Part shown: positions 1-7,928 of the stretch, in pieces
Numbering within the stretch: the stretch's first letter is position 1
How the letters are laid out: each line of letters starts with the position of its first letter
Source of the DNA: Coemansia sp. RSA 1804
Taxonomy: Eukaryota; Kickxellomycota; Kickxellomycetes; Kickxellales; Kickxellaceae
NCBI GenBank assembly: GCA_027578815.1
Contig: JANBTH010000334.1
Coordinates: forward strand, 1-20,407
Reading direction: 5' to 3'
Length of the DNA: 20,407 nt
The notes under the pieces: generated by a model
The model's database searches: none
Told to the model about the DNA's origin: nothing
The model's input: the letters and a program-made list of their open reading frames with translations, nothing else
Made by a program: the position numbers and the translations under genes

Positions 1-169
1 AAAGTCCTTGTGTGGAATTTTTTTGCCTTTGGCTATAAATAAAACGGCGATGGCCACAGCTGCACTTTGGCAGGGGGCACAGTCCGTTGGGACAGCTTGG
101 CTGATGAAAGCTCAAAGGCACGCACAAGCCGGTGGAGCGGGCAGTAAGCGACGCAAGTAGCAGAGCGTG

Positions 170-470
170 TGCTTGACAACAACAAAGCAGGAAACCAAAA
201 CCCTTGGGCAAGTAGCAGGAAAAAAACAAAAATATAGGTGGAGAACACAGAAGCAGAAAACAGAAAAAAGAACCGAAAGGGCGCGAGCCGTGCTGCTCCG
301 CCTCTCTTGGCTGCGATGTTCCTGCTTTTTGCATGTTGTTTGTTGTTTGTTATTTGTGCGGAGGGTGGATTCGGGGCAGGGGGCGCTTGCCTGCGATACA
401 AACACAGCAAGATGAGACAAAGCAAAACAAAACAGGAGAAAACAAGAAAAAGAAGAATAAAACAGGCTAG
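170..470 (-). promoter_or_regulatory. Pyrimidine-rich tract on the minus strand, possible promoter or leader
   Basis: The plus strand here is dominated by A and G (runs of aaaac, gaaaa and agaag types), so the minus strand is a long C/T tract broken by TG-rich stretches. Similar tracts lie upstream of identified minus-strand genes further right in this window. By analogy this could be the promoter or 5' leader of a minus-strand gene starting to the left of position 1. A TATA-like element, ctataaataaaa, lies on the plus strand near position 33. No reading frame through the tract looks coding; the longest one is a low-complexity shadow. This is an inference from base composition only. Confidence 0.3.
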
Positions 471-868
471 CACACTATGTTGCTCGCGCACAGCCGTGAA
501 ATCAACGTGTCTGTGAAGGAGGCGCTGGGTCGTGCAGCAGGGCCATTCTCCGTGCGTGTGCGCGTGCGTCTTGTTCTTGGAGGAGCGCAGCTCTCCGCTC
601 TGCCGCCAGAACATCGGGCTTCCATACCTGCGGGCAGCAGGTGGCGAAGCACTTTGCATCCTCAAAAGGCCCAAGATCCTTGCAGCCACATCCAGGGCAA
701 GAACGAAATGAGAAGAGATGGCGCTGACAGACCGCTCTCCCCAAAAGCACAAACGCACAAACGCCAGCCCGATATTGCCTGGCCAAGCAGGTCAATGGAT
801 AGGGGGTGTACCCTTGCAAATTCACCTTCTGGGTTGGAGCCGTTTGCTGACTTTTCCGTACGCCTTGT

Positions 869-1267
869 TCACAGACAGAAGCAGGTCATGAGAAAACGCC
901 TTTGCTGAAATGTGTATGCAAAAGAAAGCCGCGAAACACCCAATGCAGATGTTGAATCCCTGGGAACGCCGTAATGCCCTGCTTCGTGGCTCTTGAAACA
1001 TCTTGGCACCCACGCTGTATTAAACAAACGCTTGATGGCTGTCTGGCTGCAGGAGCCATGCTTCCTCCGGCCCTTGCGCTGTGCAATTGTCATCTGGGTC
1101 CACAGACCCTTATACCTAGCATCGCCTGTCAATACAATAGACCCAAGAACAGACGCGCCGGAGATTGCAAGGCAGATCCCGAGCGCAATATTAGTAGTGA
1201 CACAAAGACTGGTCGTTTTGGACTGTAATAAACATGCGATGCTCGCCCGCTTGTCTGCGCTTTCCAT
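869..1267 (-). CDS. Possible unrecognised minus-strand gene or first exon
   Basis: From an ATG at 1267 there is an open frame of about 130 codons. Its N-terminal 55 residues look plausible: a short polar start, then one hydrophobic segment (roughly residues 25-48, TNIALGICLAISGASVLGSI) that could be a membrane anchor. The C-terminal half looks less natural. Just after the hydrophobic segment there is a good fungal 5' splice site (GCTAG|GTATAAGG on the minus strand, near 1120), and two candidate acceptors ending in cacag and atacag follow, so the real protein may leave this frame. A further acceptor-like site near 630 precedes an Ala/Arg/Glu-rich stretch. I do not recognise the family, and it may be spurious. 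The surrounding 470-1300 DNA is GC-richer than the island that follows. Confidence 0.2.
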   Translation of the reverse strand: MESADKRASIACLLQSKTTSLCVTTNIALGICLAISGASVLGSIVLTGDARYKGLWTQMTIAQRKGRRKHGSCSQTAIKRLFNTAWVPRCFKSHEAGHYGVPRDSTSALGVSRLSFAYTFQQRRFLMTCFCL

Positions 1268-1299
1268 TTCTGGCAAAGTATCTGCTGGAAATGGAATCG

Positions 1300-1954
1300 A
1301 ATGTATTACAACAAACTTTTTAGGCTAAATGAGCGCTTTTAGTCTAATAATAGACCAGCTCTTTATCTCTTATGCTCAAAACAGAAATACCCTCGTCTGT
1401 CTTTCAAATCATTGTCTACTTGTTTTTCTTCATTTCCCTTATCTGTCCAACAACAAGCTCAACAGAAAACTGGATTGCTATTATTTGCATGCGTATCCGT
1501 AATACATCCATTGTCCGACGTTTGGAGTACAGAGCCAGCCACTTTAGTAAGCCACAGCCATAATCAATACTTTTTAACACAAGCTCTGAGCTATATATTC
1601 CATTCTCCGCAGCTTTTGCGGAGAGTTTGTTGTGGAATAAACATGTAGCATTTGTGTCTGCTGGCTTTTAGATCCTCTTTAAAGACTAGACGTATAACAC
1701 CCGCCAAACAACAATACATTTAATTCTACTATAAAGACAAGGCTTCAGCATTAAATTACATTTGTCGAGTCAATGGTAATAATTTTCTTAATTATGTAAA
1801 ACAGATAAATGTAAAAGTATTAACGGAAAAACTATTGAACTTTGTTATTTAGTCATATCGTAATTTAATGTTCTTAAAACCCCTTTGCTGCACGCTTTCA
1901 TAGACAAATAGACTTATGCTTCTCAATGTGTAGGCTTGTGCCCAATGATAAAAT
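1300..1954. other. AT-rich intergenic stretch, nothing recognised
   Basis: About 650 bp of AT-rich DNA between the left flank and the end of the macro-domain gene. Frames on the plus strand near 1370-1650 exist but have no coding character, no motif and no hydrophobic or charged patterning that I would trust. It presumably contains the 3' end of the macro-domain transcript. I see no repeat, RNA gene or element here. Confidence 0.5.
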
Positions 1955-2617
1955 TTATCTGAATAGATACTTTCTACGGGCTTTTATATATAACGCATTA
2001 TTATCACCTTGGGCACAGAATATTACGCAATTAAATACATCCGGATTGTTTACCAACCAATCTATTACTGTCTTCACTGCAATATCACTTGCTTCAGGCC
2101 TAGGAAATCCATATTTGCCTGTTGAAATGCAAGGAAACGCAATGCTGCGCACTCTTATACTCCTAGCTACATTAAGAGATGCTCTGTATGTGCTGGCGAG
2201 TTTTGCAGGGTCTCCATCTTGTGGGCCGACCGCGTGAATAATATATTTGGCTGATATTTTAAATCCTTTTGTAGCTTTAGCATCTCCCGTTGCGCAGCCT
2301 TTAAGCCTATCGCATGCTTCCTGTAGCTCTGGACCGGCTGCTTTGTGTATAGCATCATCAACACCACCACCTTTTTTAAGCTGTTTGTTTGCGGCATTAA
2401 CAATGGCATCTACTTTCATTGTTGTTATGTCAGCATTGAAAACCTTGATAATAGTAGTCGTAACTGCTTTTCGAGATCTCCTATCATAATTATGTGTTCT
2501 TTGTGCGTTTTGTTTGCTTTTTGTAGTGGCTTTATTCTTATTGTTTTTAGCTGGGGGGTTATTTTTCTTTAATTTTCGAGAAGGCCCGGCAGCTGGCCTG
2601 GACATAGCTGAACCCAT
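1955..2617 (-). CDS. Macro-domain protein, MacroD-type ADP-ribose/O-acetyl-ADP-ribose hydrolase
   Basis: A 220-residue protein. Residues 1-55 are a basic, Asn/Lys/Ala-rich disordered tail. Residues 56-220 form one macro domain. The diagnostic motifs are visible: NADIT (61-65), the ADP-ribose-binding stretch VNAANKQLKKGGGVDDAIH (73-91) with the Asp of GVD at 87, IIHAVGP (126-132) and the phosphate-binding loop CISTGKYGFP (163-172). These are the MacroD-type signatures, and such enzymes remove ADP-ribose from acidic residues and hydrolyse O-acetyl-ADP-ribose, the by-product of sirtuins. The substrate here is inferred from the family. The basic tail may act as a nuclear or nucleic-acid-binding extension. 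The ATG at 2617 is the first in frame. The gene sits in an AT-rich island and is itself visibly more AT-rich than the housekeeping genes, so acquisition by transfer is possible but not shown. Confidence 0.93.
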   Translation of the reverse strand: MGSAMSRPAAGPSRKLKKNNPPAKNNKNKATTKSKQNAQRTHNYDRRSRKAVTTTIIKVFNADITTMKVDAIVNAANKQLKKGGGVDDAIHKAAGPELQEACDRLKGCATGDAKATKGFKISAKYIIHAVGPQDGDPAKLASTYRASLNVARSIRVRSIAFPCISTGKYGFPRPEASDIAVKTVIDWLVNNPDVFNCVIFCAQGDNNALYIKARRKYLFR

Positions 2618-2648
2618 TGCTTGAATAAACTATTTTCTTGTCATTAGT

Positions 2649-2804
2649 ATGAAAAAGAATAACCTAGCTATAGGAAAAAGTATATGGTATGAGTTTCTGT
2701 ATGAACCCTTGAAGGTATTGAAAGACAAAAGACCAATTAAATATACTAACTGCTGGCAGGAAAGATACATCCCAATAGGAAGGGACCTCATCATTGCTAC
2801 TTAA
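2649..2804 (+). CDS. Small 51-residue frame, unrecognised
   Basis: An ATG-initiated frame of 51 codons, 31 bp from the start of the divergent macro-domain gene. The composition looks like protein despite the AT-rich setting: Trp twice, Tyr four times, balanced Lys/Glu/Asp, and a stretch such as KVLKDKRPIKYTNCWQERY. After its TAA the same frame continues for a further 24 codons to another TAA and then breaks up. It could be a short lineage-specific gene, an exon, or the relic of a longer one. No family recognised. Confidence 0.25.
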   Translation: MKKNNLAIGKSIWYEFLYEPLKVLKDKRPIKYTNCWQERYIPIGRDLIIAT

Positions 2805-3142
2805 AAGCAAAAAAAAATGAATGCGGGCGTGGAAAATTCACCCAACCCATGCACAAGGGCTGAACTATTTAATTAATTAACAATTATATATATATATGCA
2901 CAAAAAGAATACTTATTAACACGGACATTCACAACACAGTTATTTTGCGATCATGTGTAGAGAGGTTGCTCAAGGCGGTAGCTAATTCTTCAAAGAAAAT
3001 TTTTTATAATTTGGGAGACATTTCTACCAATTTACTCTGGAAATAGAAGTCAGCTGTCTGAATGTGTGTCCGTTGTAAAAATTAATAATTGTTATAATTC
3101 TTCACATTTCAGAAACTGGGTTTAAAGCAAGATCTCCATTTT
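2805..3142. other. AT-rich spacer with simple repeats
   Basis: No gene seen. It contains a palindromic ttaattaattaa near 2869-2880 and a short (TA)n run near 2886-2897. All three plus frames are broken by frequent stops beyond 2880. Confidence 0.5.
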
Positions 3143-3424
3143 TTAAACAATAGATATCGGCCAGGTTAAACATGTTCGACATAAAATAAAAAATATAAAA
3201 ATATTAAAGTAGAGATATACATTAATAATGTCTATAGGTTTTTTTTGCTTTGAGATTGTGTTATTTTCTTCAAATTCTTCTTCTTTACAGATAAAATGGT
3301 TTTTATTCTTTGCACTTGTGGTAGCAATTACAGTGTCTAGGACTATTAGACTGCTCGACAAAAGTCCTGCGTCATAAACACGATATTTAGAAGCAAAGAC
3401 ACCATTCCTGAAGATTGGATGCAT
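3143..3424 (-). CDS. Possible 93-residue frame, unrecognised
   Basis: An open frame with an ATG at 3424. The first 65 residues have a coding-like mix (FRNGVFASKYRVYDAGLL, then an acidic patch KEEEFEEN), while the last 28 are Ile/Phe-rich and look like translated AT-rich spacer or a hydrophobic tail. It may be a decayed fragment that runs into non-coding DNA. It starts only 7 bp from the broken plus-strand frame at 3431. No family recognised. Confidence 0.18.
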   Translation of the reverse strand: MHPIFRNGVFASKYRVYDAGLLSSSLIVLDTVIATTSAKNKNHFICKEEEFEENNTISKQKKPIDIINVYLYFNIFIFFILCRTCLTWPISIV

Positions 3425-3430
3425 TAAAAT

Positions 3431-3772
3431 ATGCTACGCTTCAACTCTGGGAACATTGGACACAACATAAAGTTTGTTGAGACACCTACCATCCTAACAA
3501 AGAAATCCAGTTGTGAGCCTGGTTAGATTGCATTGTTAAGCCAGGACATTGAAGAGTCAGGTATAATTATTTACAATGCCGACATTTAAGGCACCTGCCG
3601 GGTAATTGGCGCTACGTAATACCCTCTTACTGCTTTGGAGCATGTTAAAATGGGAAACTTCTCAATTAATCGCATGATTCTGGCCCAGAAATCCCACATG
3701 TTTGATTTTGTGGCAAATGTGCATATGAGGTTCAAAGACACCACTGGTCTATCAAAATCTCACAATATGTAG
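3431..3772 (+). pseudogene. Broken coding-like frame with three internal stops
   Basis: One plus-strand frame stays coding-like over 113 codons but is interrupted by TAG at 3524, TAA at 3587 and TAA at 3617. Open segments of 31, 20, 9 and 50 codons share the frame without an indel. The last segment (3620-3769) reads as a normal-looking protein, including ALEHVKMGNFSINRMILAQ. Random AT-rich DNA would be expected to stop about every 15 codons, so this is suggestive rather than strong. No family recognised. It may be the remains of a gene or of a mobile element's coding region. Confidence 0.22.
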
Positions 3773-3773
3773 A

Positions 3774-3792
3774 TTTATCATTTATCATTTAT
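3774..3792. repeat. Short tandem repeat, tttatca
   Basis: Two exact copies of tttatca and a partial third sit just upstream of the TMEM97-like gene. A run of T and C (about 3793-3818) follows and could be part of that gene's promoter. Confidence 0.6.
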
Positions 3793-3862
3793 GCTAGTCT
3801 TTTTTACTTCTTTATTGTGTCAGGAAATATAATATAGTCTTTTAACCACTACCTAAAGACCC

Positions 3863-4402
3863 ATGAAGCAGAAAGCAACAACACCAAAGCGCAGCCATCT
3901 GGACACGCTGTTCTTGGCATACTTTATCTCGCATATTCCAATAACGCTAACTGTAGATGTTCAACCGCTTCTTCCTGCAGACATAATTCCACGCCAATTG
4001 CTGGCGCTCAATGACTTACTCACACGCCAGTTGCGTGATCCATTCATGGTACTTGACAATAATGGCGACAGAAACGGAGGCCTCGCATGGTTCCGCTCTC
4101 TACTGGTCTGTGAGCTTGTATTGCAGCTCCCGTTCTTCTTTTATGCGGTTTGGGCGCTGTGGGTCTCCAGTCCTCGCAGACACCTTCCACTGCTGGTCTA
4201 TGGTGTCCATGTAAGCACAACAATGGCGCCTATACTAGGCATGCTTTTCTTTGGAGACATCGATAGGTCCTGCAGTGAGCGCATGCTACTTTCTAGCCTG
4301 TATCTTCCGTATCTTTTGATTCCTCTTGCGATGGCTTGCGCGTCCTACTCCAAGTGTGCAAGTGCGATTTCTGCACCAACTGCCAAGCCAAAATCTCAGT
4401 AG
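3863..4402 (+). CDS. TMEM97/sigma-2-receptor-like EXPERA membrane protein
   Basis: A 179-residue protein, close to the roughly 175 of human TMEM97. It has four membrane segments at about 12-32, 76-100, 107-130 and 142-162. Family signatures are visible: an acidic residue at the end of the first helix (TVDVQ, D32), RDP before the second (D59), the AWFRSLLVCELVLQLPFF segment with Glu84, YGVHVSTTMAPIL in the third, and YLPYLLIP in the fourth. D59 and E84 correspond to the ligand-contacting acidic pair of TMEM97. EXPERA proteins sit in the ER membrane and act in sterol handling and isomerase-type chemistry; the exact substrate is not visible. The C-terminus KPKSQ fits a KxKxx COPI retrieval signal, supporting ER residence. 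It converges on EMC4, leaving only 121 bp between the stop codons. The first in-frame ATG is used. Confidence 0.92.
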   Translation: MKQKATTPKRSHLDTLFLAYFISHIPITLTVDVQPLLPADIIPRQLLALNDLLTRQLRDPFMVLDNNGDRNGGLAWFRSLLVCELVLQLPFFFYAVWALWVSSPRRHLPLLVYGVHVSTTMAPILGMLFFGDIDRSCSERMLLSSLYLPYLLIPLAMACASYSKCASAISAPTAKPKSQ

Positions 4403-4523
4403 CCACTGCGCTGGCCATTGCAGCAGTTGAATGTTTCTCATTTTTTTATTTTTTAACTACTATTCAAAACATGCTCAAGACAGATACCTAGCCCACAGCT
4501 AAAGCAACTAGTGTGCGATCTGC

Positions 4524-5066
4524 TTATCCCGAGAACTCGACATACTGCTTTGACGGGATGAATGCCAGCCAGTCGGACGATGTCGTTGGAAGCAGCCCCA
4601 TTATCGAAAGCCGATAGACGCCAAACAGAATACCAGCAATATTGATTGCGACAAAGACAGCCTTCTGCATCGTGAGGTCGAGCTTTGAGCCGCCGCTCTT
4701 TCCTGCGCGCTCTAGCGGCGCAAACGTCTGCTGTACACTGGCGATGGTTTTTGCAGGAGTCATCAGAATCATCCCCGTAATAAGGATACTAAAAATCGAC
4801 ACCCCCGTTCCCGACATCCACGCCATAAATGCCTGCATTGGAAGTGTCTTGCCAGGCGACATGGCAACCTCCCACGCCTTCTTTGCGCGCAACGCAAGAT
4901 CGGCCTCGTCGTTCCTGCCCTGTGTAGTTGAGAGCGAGGCCACGTTTCCAGAGGCAATCGCAGCGTCAAAGCCATGGGGATCCCGCACCGATTTGCTCTG
5001 CTTGCCCCTGCCCATCAGGGCTGTGAAATCAGCGTACGTTTTGCTTTCGTTTTTGTTCAGCGGCAT
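4524..5066 (-). CDS. EMC4: ER membrane protein complex subunit 4 (EMC4/TMEM85)
   Basis: EMC4 is a subunit of the ER membrane complex, which inserts tail-anchored and some multipass proteins. I start it at the ATG at 5066 (180 residues, matching the usual size of about 180-190); an upstream in-frame ATG at 5126 would add 20 residues that read like leader sequence. The N-terminal half is soluble (Lys/Arg/Asp-rich, 1-60). KKAWEVAMSPGKTLPMQAFMAWMSG (62-86) is the typical lead-in to the first membrane helix (about 87-106), and a second hydrophobic region covers 133-152. The C-terminus has the hallmark MGLLPTTSSDWLAFI (156-170) and ends with VEFSG, as in animal and yeast EMC4. The upstream region is shared with the divergent Rab GAP gene. 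Confidence 0.95.
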   Translation of the reverse strand: MPLNKNESKTYADFTALMGRGKQSKSVRDPHGFDAAIASGNVASLSTTQGRNDEADLALRAKKAWEVAMSPGKTLPMQAFMAWMSGTGVSIFSILITGMILMTPAKTIASVQQTFAPLERAGKSGGSKLDLTMQKAVFVAINIAGILFGVYRLSIMGLLPTTSSDWLAFIPSKQYVEFSG

Positions 5067-5368
5067 CCTTTGGTTATTATTTATAGTAAGGAAAACAGAG
5101 TCGAGATTATGTGGTACTAAGGGCAAATGGCAAGAACAAAGAACGAAACTATAAACTAATTGTTAAACAAAAAGAGGGGAGGAAAAGAAAGTGCAGAAAC
5201 GGGCAGTTTAAAATACCATCCTAGAAATAACGGCACCTGAAAATGATTTTTTGTCTCCCCTTTTTCTCATAAATTCTCTTTTGCTTGACAAAAGGTGTTG
5301 TATCATTTTCTCCTCATCTCTTTTTCTACTTCAAACCCTAGAATTGCTTTGGCTCCATACTACTGTCC
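5067..5368. promoter_or_regulatory. Divergent promoter region of EMC4 and the Gyp1-like gene
   Basis: 302 bp separate two divergent start codons. It carries a purine-rich tract on the plus strand (about 5165-5205, therefore C/T on the EMC4 coding strand) and a C/T-rich tract on the plus strand (about 5250-5338) just ahead of the GAP gene. C/T tracts near the transcription start are a common fungal promoter feature. I see no convincing TATA box or specific factor site. Confidence 0.5.
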
Positions 5369-6724
5369 ATGAGCTCGAATACACGGAACACGGCGACACT
5401 GCGCTCGCAATCGGGATTCTGGAGACGCGCACCTGCATTCACGCCGACGGAGGTCGACTTTGCGTTTAGTAGTGATATGCTAGACGCCTTTGATGAGCCA
5501 GCCACTCTGCTACCGTTCAAGGACCAAACAGACATGGTTGTCTCAAACCCAACAACAGAGCAACCGCAATCAATATCGCCGAACACAGCAGACCCCAAGG
5601 ACCTTTCCACACAACCAGAACACCAGGAAAGCACAGACCCCGGCGACAGCGCCGAAGTCAACAGCATCGGCAGTCCGGTCTCCTCTGGAAAAGACCCGCT
5701 GATGCAAAAGTACCACGCTGTGCTGTCGGCTGCAAATATCGACTTGGAGCAGCTCCAGAAGCTTAGCTGGAAGGGGATTCCGGCGGAATGCAGGGGAACG
5801 TCGTGGCGCCTACTCATGGGGTATTTGCCACTGAATGCAAGCCGTAGAGAGCTAACTGTCCAGCGCAAGCGTAAGGAGTACGATGACTGGGTTGGCCAGA
5901 CATTTTCCCGTGGCGAGGATTCACTGGATCGCACTCTGTGGCATCAGATACGCATCGACGTGCCCCGAACCACGCCTGGGTCGCCCATTTTTCAAAGCCA
6001 GAGAATCCAGCGCAGTCTGGAGCGCGTTCTATACTGCTGGGCTGCGAGACATCCAGCCAGCGGATATGTGCAGGGCATCAACGATCTACTGACGCCATTC
6101 TACTACGTCTTTATACAGCAGCACTTGCCGCAGATCAGCCAATACGCAAGTGCCACCAACACTGATTCCAACGCAAGTGCACTAGAGACATTGCTGGGTT
6201 CTCTTGATGACAAGAGTGTAAGCGCAATTGAGGCAGACAGCTTCTGGTGCTTGACAAAGCTTCTGGATGGGATTCAGGACAACTATACTCATGCGCAGCC
6301 AGGGATTCAGCGCCAAATCGTTAAGCTAAAGGAACTTGTTGCACGGATAGACGGGCCGCTAGCAGCGCATTTAGACAGTGAAGGCGTCGAGTTTATTCAG
6401 TTTGCTTTTCGCTGGTGCAACTGTCTGCTGATGCGGGAAATGAACCTCGCAAGCACAATTCGCATGTGGGACACGTATCTGGCCGAGCCCAATGGCTTTT
6501 CGGACTTCCATACGTATGTGTGTGCTGCTTTTTTACTCAAATGGTCCGCAGAGCTGCGAAAGCTGGATTTTCAAAAAATCATGATGTTCCTGCAGAGCCC
6601 GCCAACAGAGTCGTGGGGCGTCAAGGACGTTGAGCTTCTTCTCTCTGAAGCATACATGTACAAGTGTCTGTACCACAACTCGCCAAGCCACTACTCGACT
6701 GGAAACTCTAGCGGAAGACGCTAG
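5369..6724 (+). CDS. GYP1: TBC-domain Rab GTPase-activating protein, Gyp1/TBC1D22 type
   Basis: A 451-residue protein. Residues 1-115 are polar and disordered (Ser/Thr/Pro/Gln/Asp-rich). Residues 130-435 are one TBC domain, starting at WKGIPAECRGTSWRLLMG (134-151). Both catalytic fingers are intact: the arginine in IRIDVPRT (R200) and the glutamine in SGYVQGINDLLTPF (Q235). RHPASGYVQGINDL together with HQIRIDVPRT is the signature of the Gyp1/TBC1D22 subfamily, whose members accelerate GTP hydrolysis on Ypt1/Rab1 and related Rabs at the Golgi; the Rab target is inferred. FIQFAFRWCNCLLMREM and the downstream LWDTYL-like region (IRMWDTYLAE) are typical of the second half of the fold. The protein is shorter than yeast Gyp1 (637) because the disordered N-terminus is shorter. 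A small polar insert (about 260-285) lies after QHLPQI. Confidence 0.95.
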   Translation: MSSNTRNTATLRSQSGFWRRAPAFTPTEVDFAFSSDMLDAFDEPATLLPFKDQTDMVVSNPTTEQPQSISPNTADPKDLSTQPEHQESTDPGDSAEVNSIGSPVSSGKDPLMQKYHAVLSAANIDLEQLQKLSWKGIPAECRGTSWRLLMGYLPLNASRRELTVQRKRKEYDDWVGQTFSRGEDSLDRTLWHQIRIDVPRTTPGSPIFQSQRIQRSLERVLYCWAARHPASGYVQGINDLLTPFYYVFIQQHLPQISQYASATNTDSNASALETLLGSLDDKSVSAIEADSFWCLTKLLDGIQDNYTHAQPGIQRQIVKLKELVARIDGPLAAHLDSEGVEFIQFAFRWCNCLLMREMNLASTIRMWDTYLAEPNGFSDFHTYVCAAFLLKWSAELRKLDFQKIMMFLQSPPTESWGVKDVELLLSEAYMYKCLYHNSPSHYSTGNSSGRR

Positions 6725-7175
6725 ATCTCGGATGCTATTGTTATTTCTGCAGTTTACATATTTAATATATTGGGCATGGCCAACTAAAAATTAGGAATAA
6801 AGAATTCAGACTCCTTTTCAACTGCAAATGACACAACAAGAGCAGGATATAGTGTATAAACACGAGCAGTTTTTATATTCGTCAGCTTGTTTCCCCTGTT
6901 GGTTATGTTTATTCAGCAGTCACCATTCACAAATATTATTATTTCTAGATTCAACTTTAAATGTTTATTGAAACCACTTAAGCAATGTTTGCTGTTACAA
7001 GCCATTATCAGAGGACGACATGGTTGTTGTATATTACACAATACTCGATGTGCAGTTGTGACTATACACTAACCAACCAGCCGGCTGTAAACTGACCAAG
7101 CTAACATTTTTCATCATCTGGCTTCGTCCTGTTTTTCAATAGGCAGTGCTAATAATAGTACTACCTTTCAGTTTA
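6725..7175. other. AT-rich spacer after the Gyp1-like gene, with a weak 61-codon frame
   Basis: This starts the longest AT-rich island (about 6.73-9.3 kb). A plus frame at 6887-7072 lacks an ATG at its beginning; its first ATG is internal, at MFIQQ near 6908. Its FIQQ...FNFKC core weakly resembles the frame at 7929, but nothing identifies either. No RNA gene or element recognised. Confidence 0.4.
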
Positions 7176-7409
7176 TTAGGGTTTATCATATTTTTTATGT
7201 AATTTTATGGATTCAAGCGAACTTTTAATCTCCGCATCAATTTCCTCTTGTGTAAAGCCACTACCAACTAAATCATTAGTTATAAATTTTGTTATATGCT
7301 TTCTTGCATTTTTCAAAGCTTTCTTTTCTCCCTCATCTGTTTCTTCTTTTTGGATTTGACGTTTACTTGAACCTAAATAACAGTATTTATATATGTAAAC
7401 AGTTAGCAT
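7176..7409 (-). CDS. Small highly charged protein or last exon, unrecognised
   Basis: An open frame of 77 codons, of which the last 65 look like genuine protein: alternating Lys/Glu/Asp with regularly spaced hydrophobics (for example GEKKALKNARKHITKFIT and FTQEEIDAEIKSSLESI), suggesting helices. The first 12 residues look wrong, and on the minus strand they contain a textbook intron end: GCTAAC (7407-7402) followed 30 nt later by TTATTTAG (AG at 7374-7373). The real coding part probably starts at 7372 as a terminal exon in phase 1, with its first exon upstream (position above 7410). I could not place that exon. No known family recognised. Confidence 0.35.
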   Translation of the reverse strand: MLTVYIYKYCYLGSSKRQIQKEETDEGEKKALKNARKHITKFITNDLVGSGFTQEEIDAEIKSSLESIKLHKKYDKP

Positions 7410-7438
7410 TTTCAGTGGTGTATGGTAATTGAGGATTG

Positions 7439-7456
7439 TTAATGTTAATGTTAATG
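7439..7456. repeat. Hexanucleotide tandem repeat, ttaatg x3
   Basis: Three perfect copies of ttaatg. Simple repeat within AT-rich spacer, close to the possible intron of the small minus-strand gene. Confidence 0.8.
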
Positions 7457-7724
7457 TAGAAAAAGGCTGATAGCTTGGATGTTCATCTTAATTTATACGT
7501 TTTAATTTCTAGCATACTACATGTTGCATTGTAAATTTTGCATTACAATATAAAGTTGAAGTAATATGAAATTTAATTATTTGACTTTATTTGTTGTTTA
7601 TTTTTAAAAATTGTGAAATCGTCATTTACGCGTAATTATTGGATGTTGGATATCATGTATTTTCATAATGAAGTGATGATGACAAAAATGCATTTGTAAA
7701 TAGATAATTTTATATGCTGTATTT

Positions 7725-7743
7725 TAAAAAAAAACCAATGACT
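7725..7743 (-). repeat. 19-nt direct repeat, copy 1 (ends in T9 on the minus strand)
   Basis: The sequence taaaaaaaaaccaatgact occurs here and again, identically and in the same orientation, at 8569-8587. On the minus strand it reads agtcattgg followed by nine T and A. A run of nine T is a strong RNA polymerase III terminator, so each copy could mark the 3' end of a small minus-strand transcript. The flanks of the two copies do not resemble each other by eye, and I found no A/B box promoter with confidence. Confidence 0.55.
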
Positions 7744-7928
7744 TAAAGAAACAAAATACAAGCACACAAAATGGTTTAATACTTGCGTTTGTAGAAGTAA
7801 GGTTTTGCTTCGGTCGAAATCAAATTTTAAATTAAAACATACTGCTCTGGTTACAGAGATGTTGCAAAAGTAACTAGCCAAAATGTCAATAGACATGCTT
7901 TCTTATATTATTTTTAAAATTATTGTCA

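Noticed and set aside
33..758. 241-codon minus-strand open frame
   Set aside because: It begins with GTG rather than ATG, runs through the pyrimidine tract and is Phe/Leu/Ser low complexity in the middle; it looks like a by-product of base composition.
4642..5154. 170-codon plus frame opposite EMC4
   Set aside because: It lies antisense to a clearly identified gene and has no features of its own.
5338..5934. 198-codon minus frame opposite the Gyp1-like gene
   Set aside because: Antisense shadow of the strongly supported TBC-domain gene.
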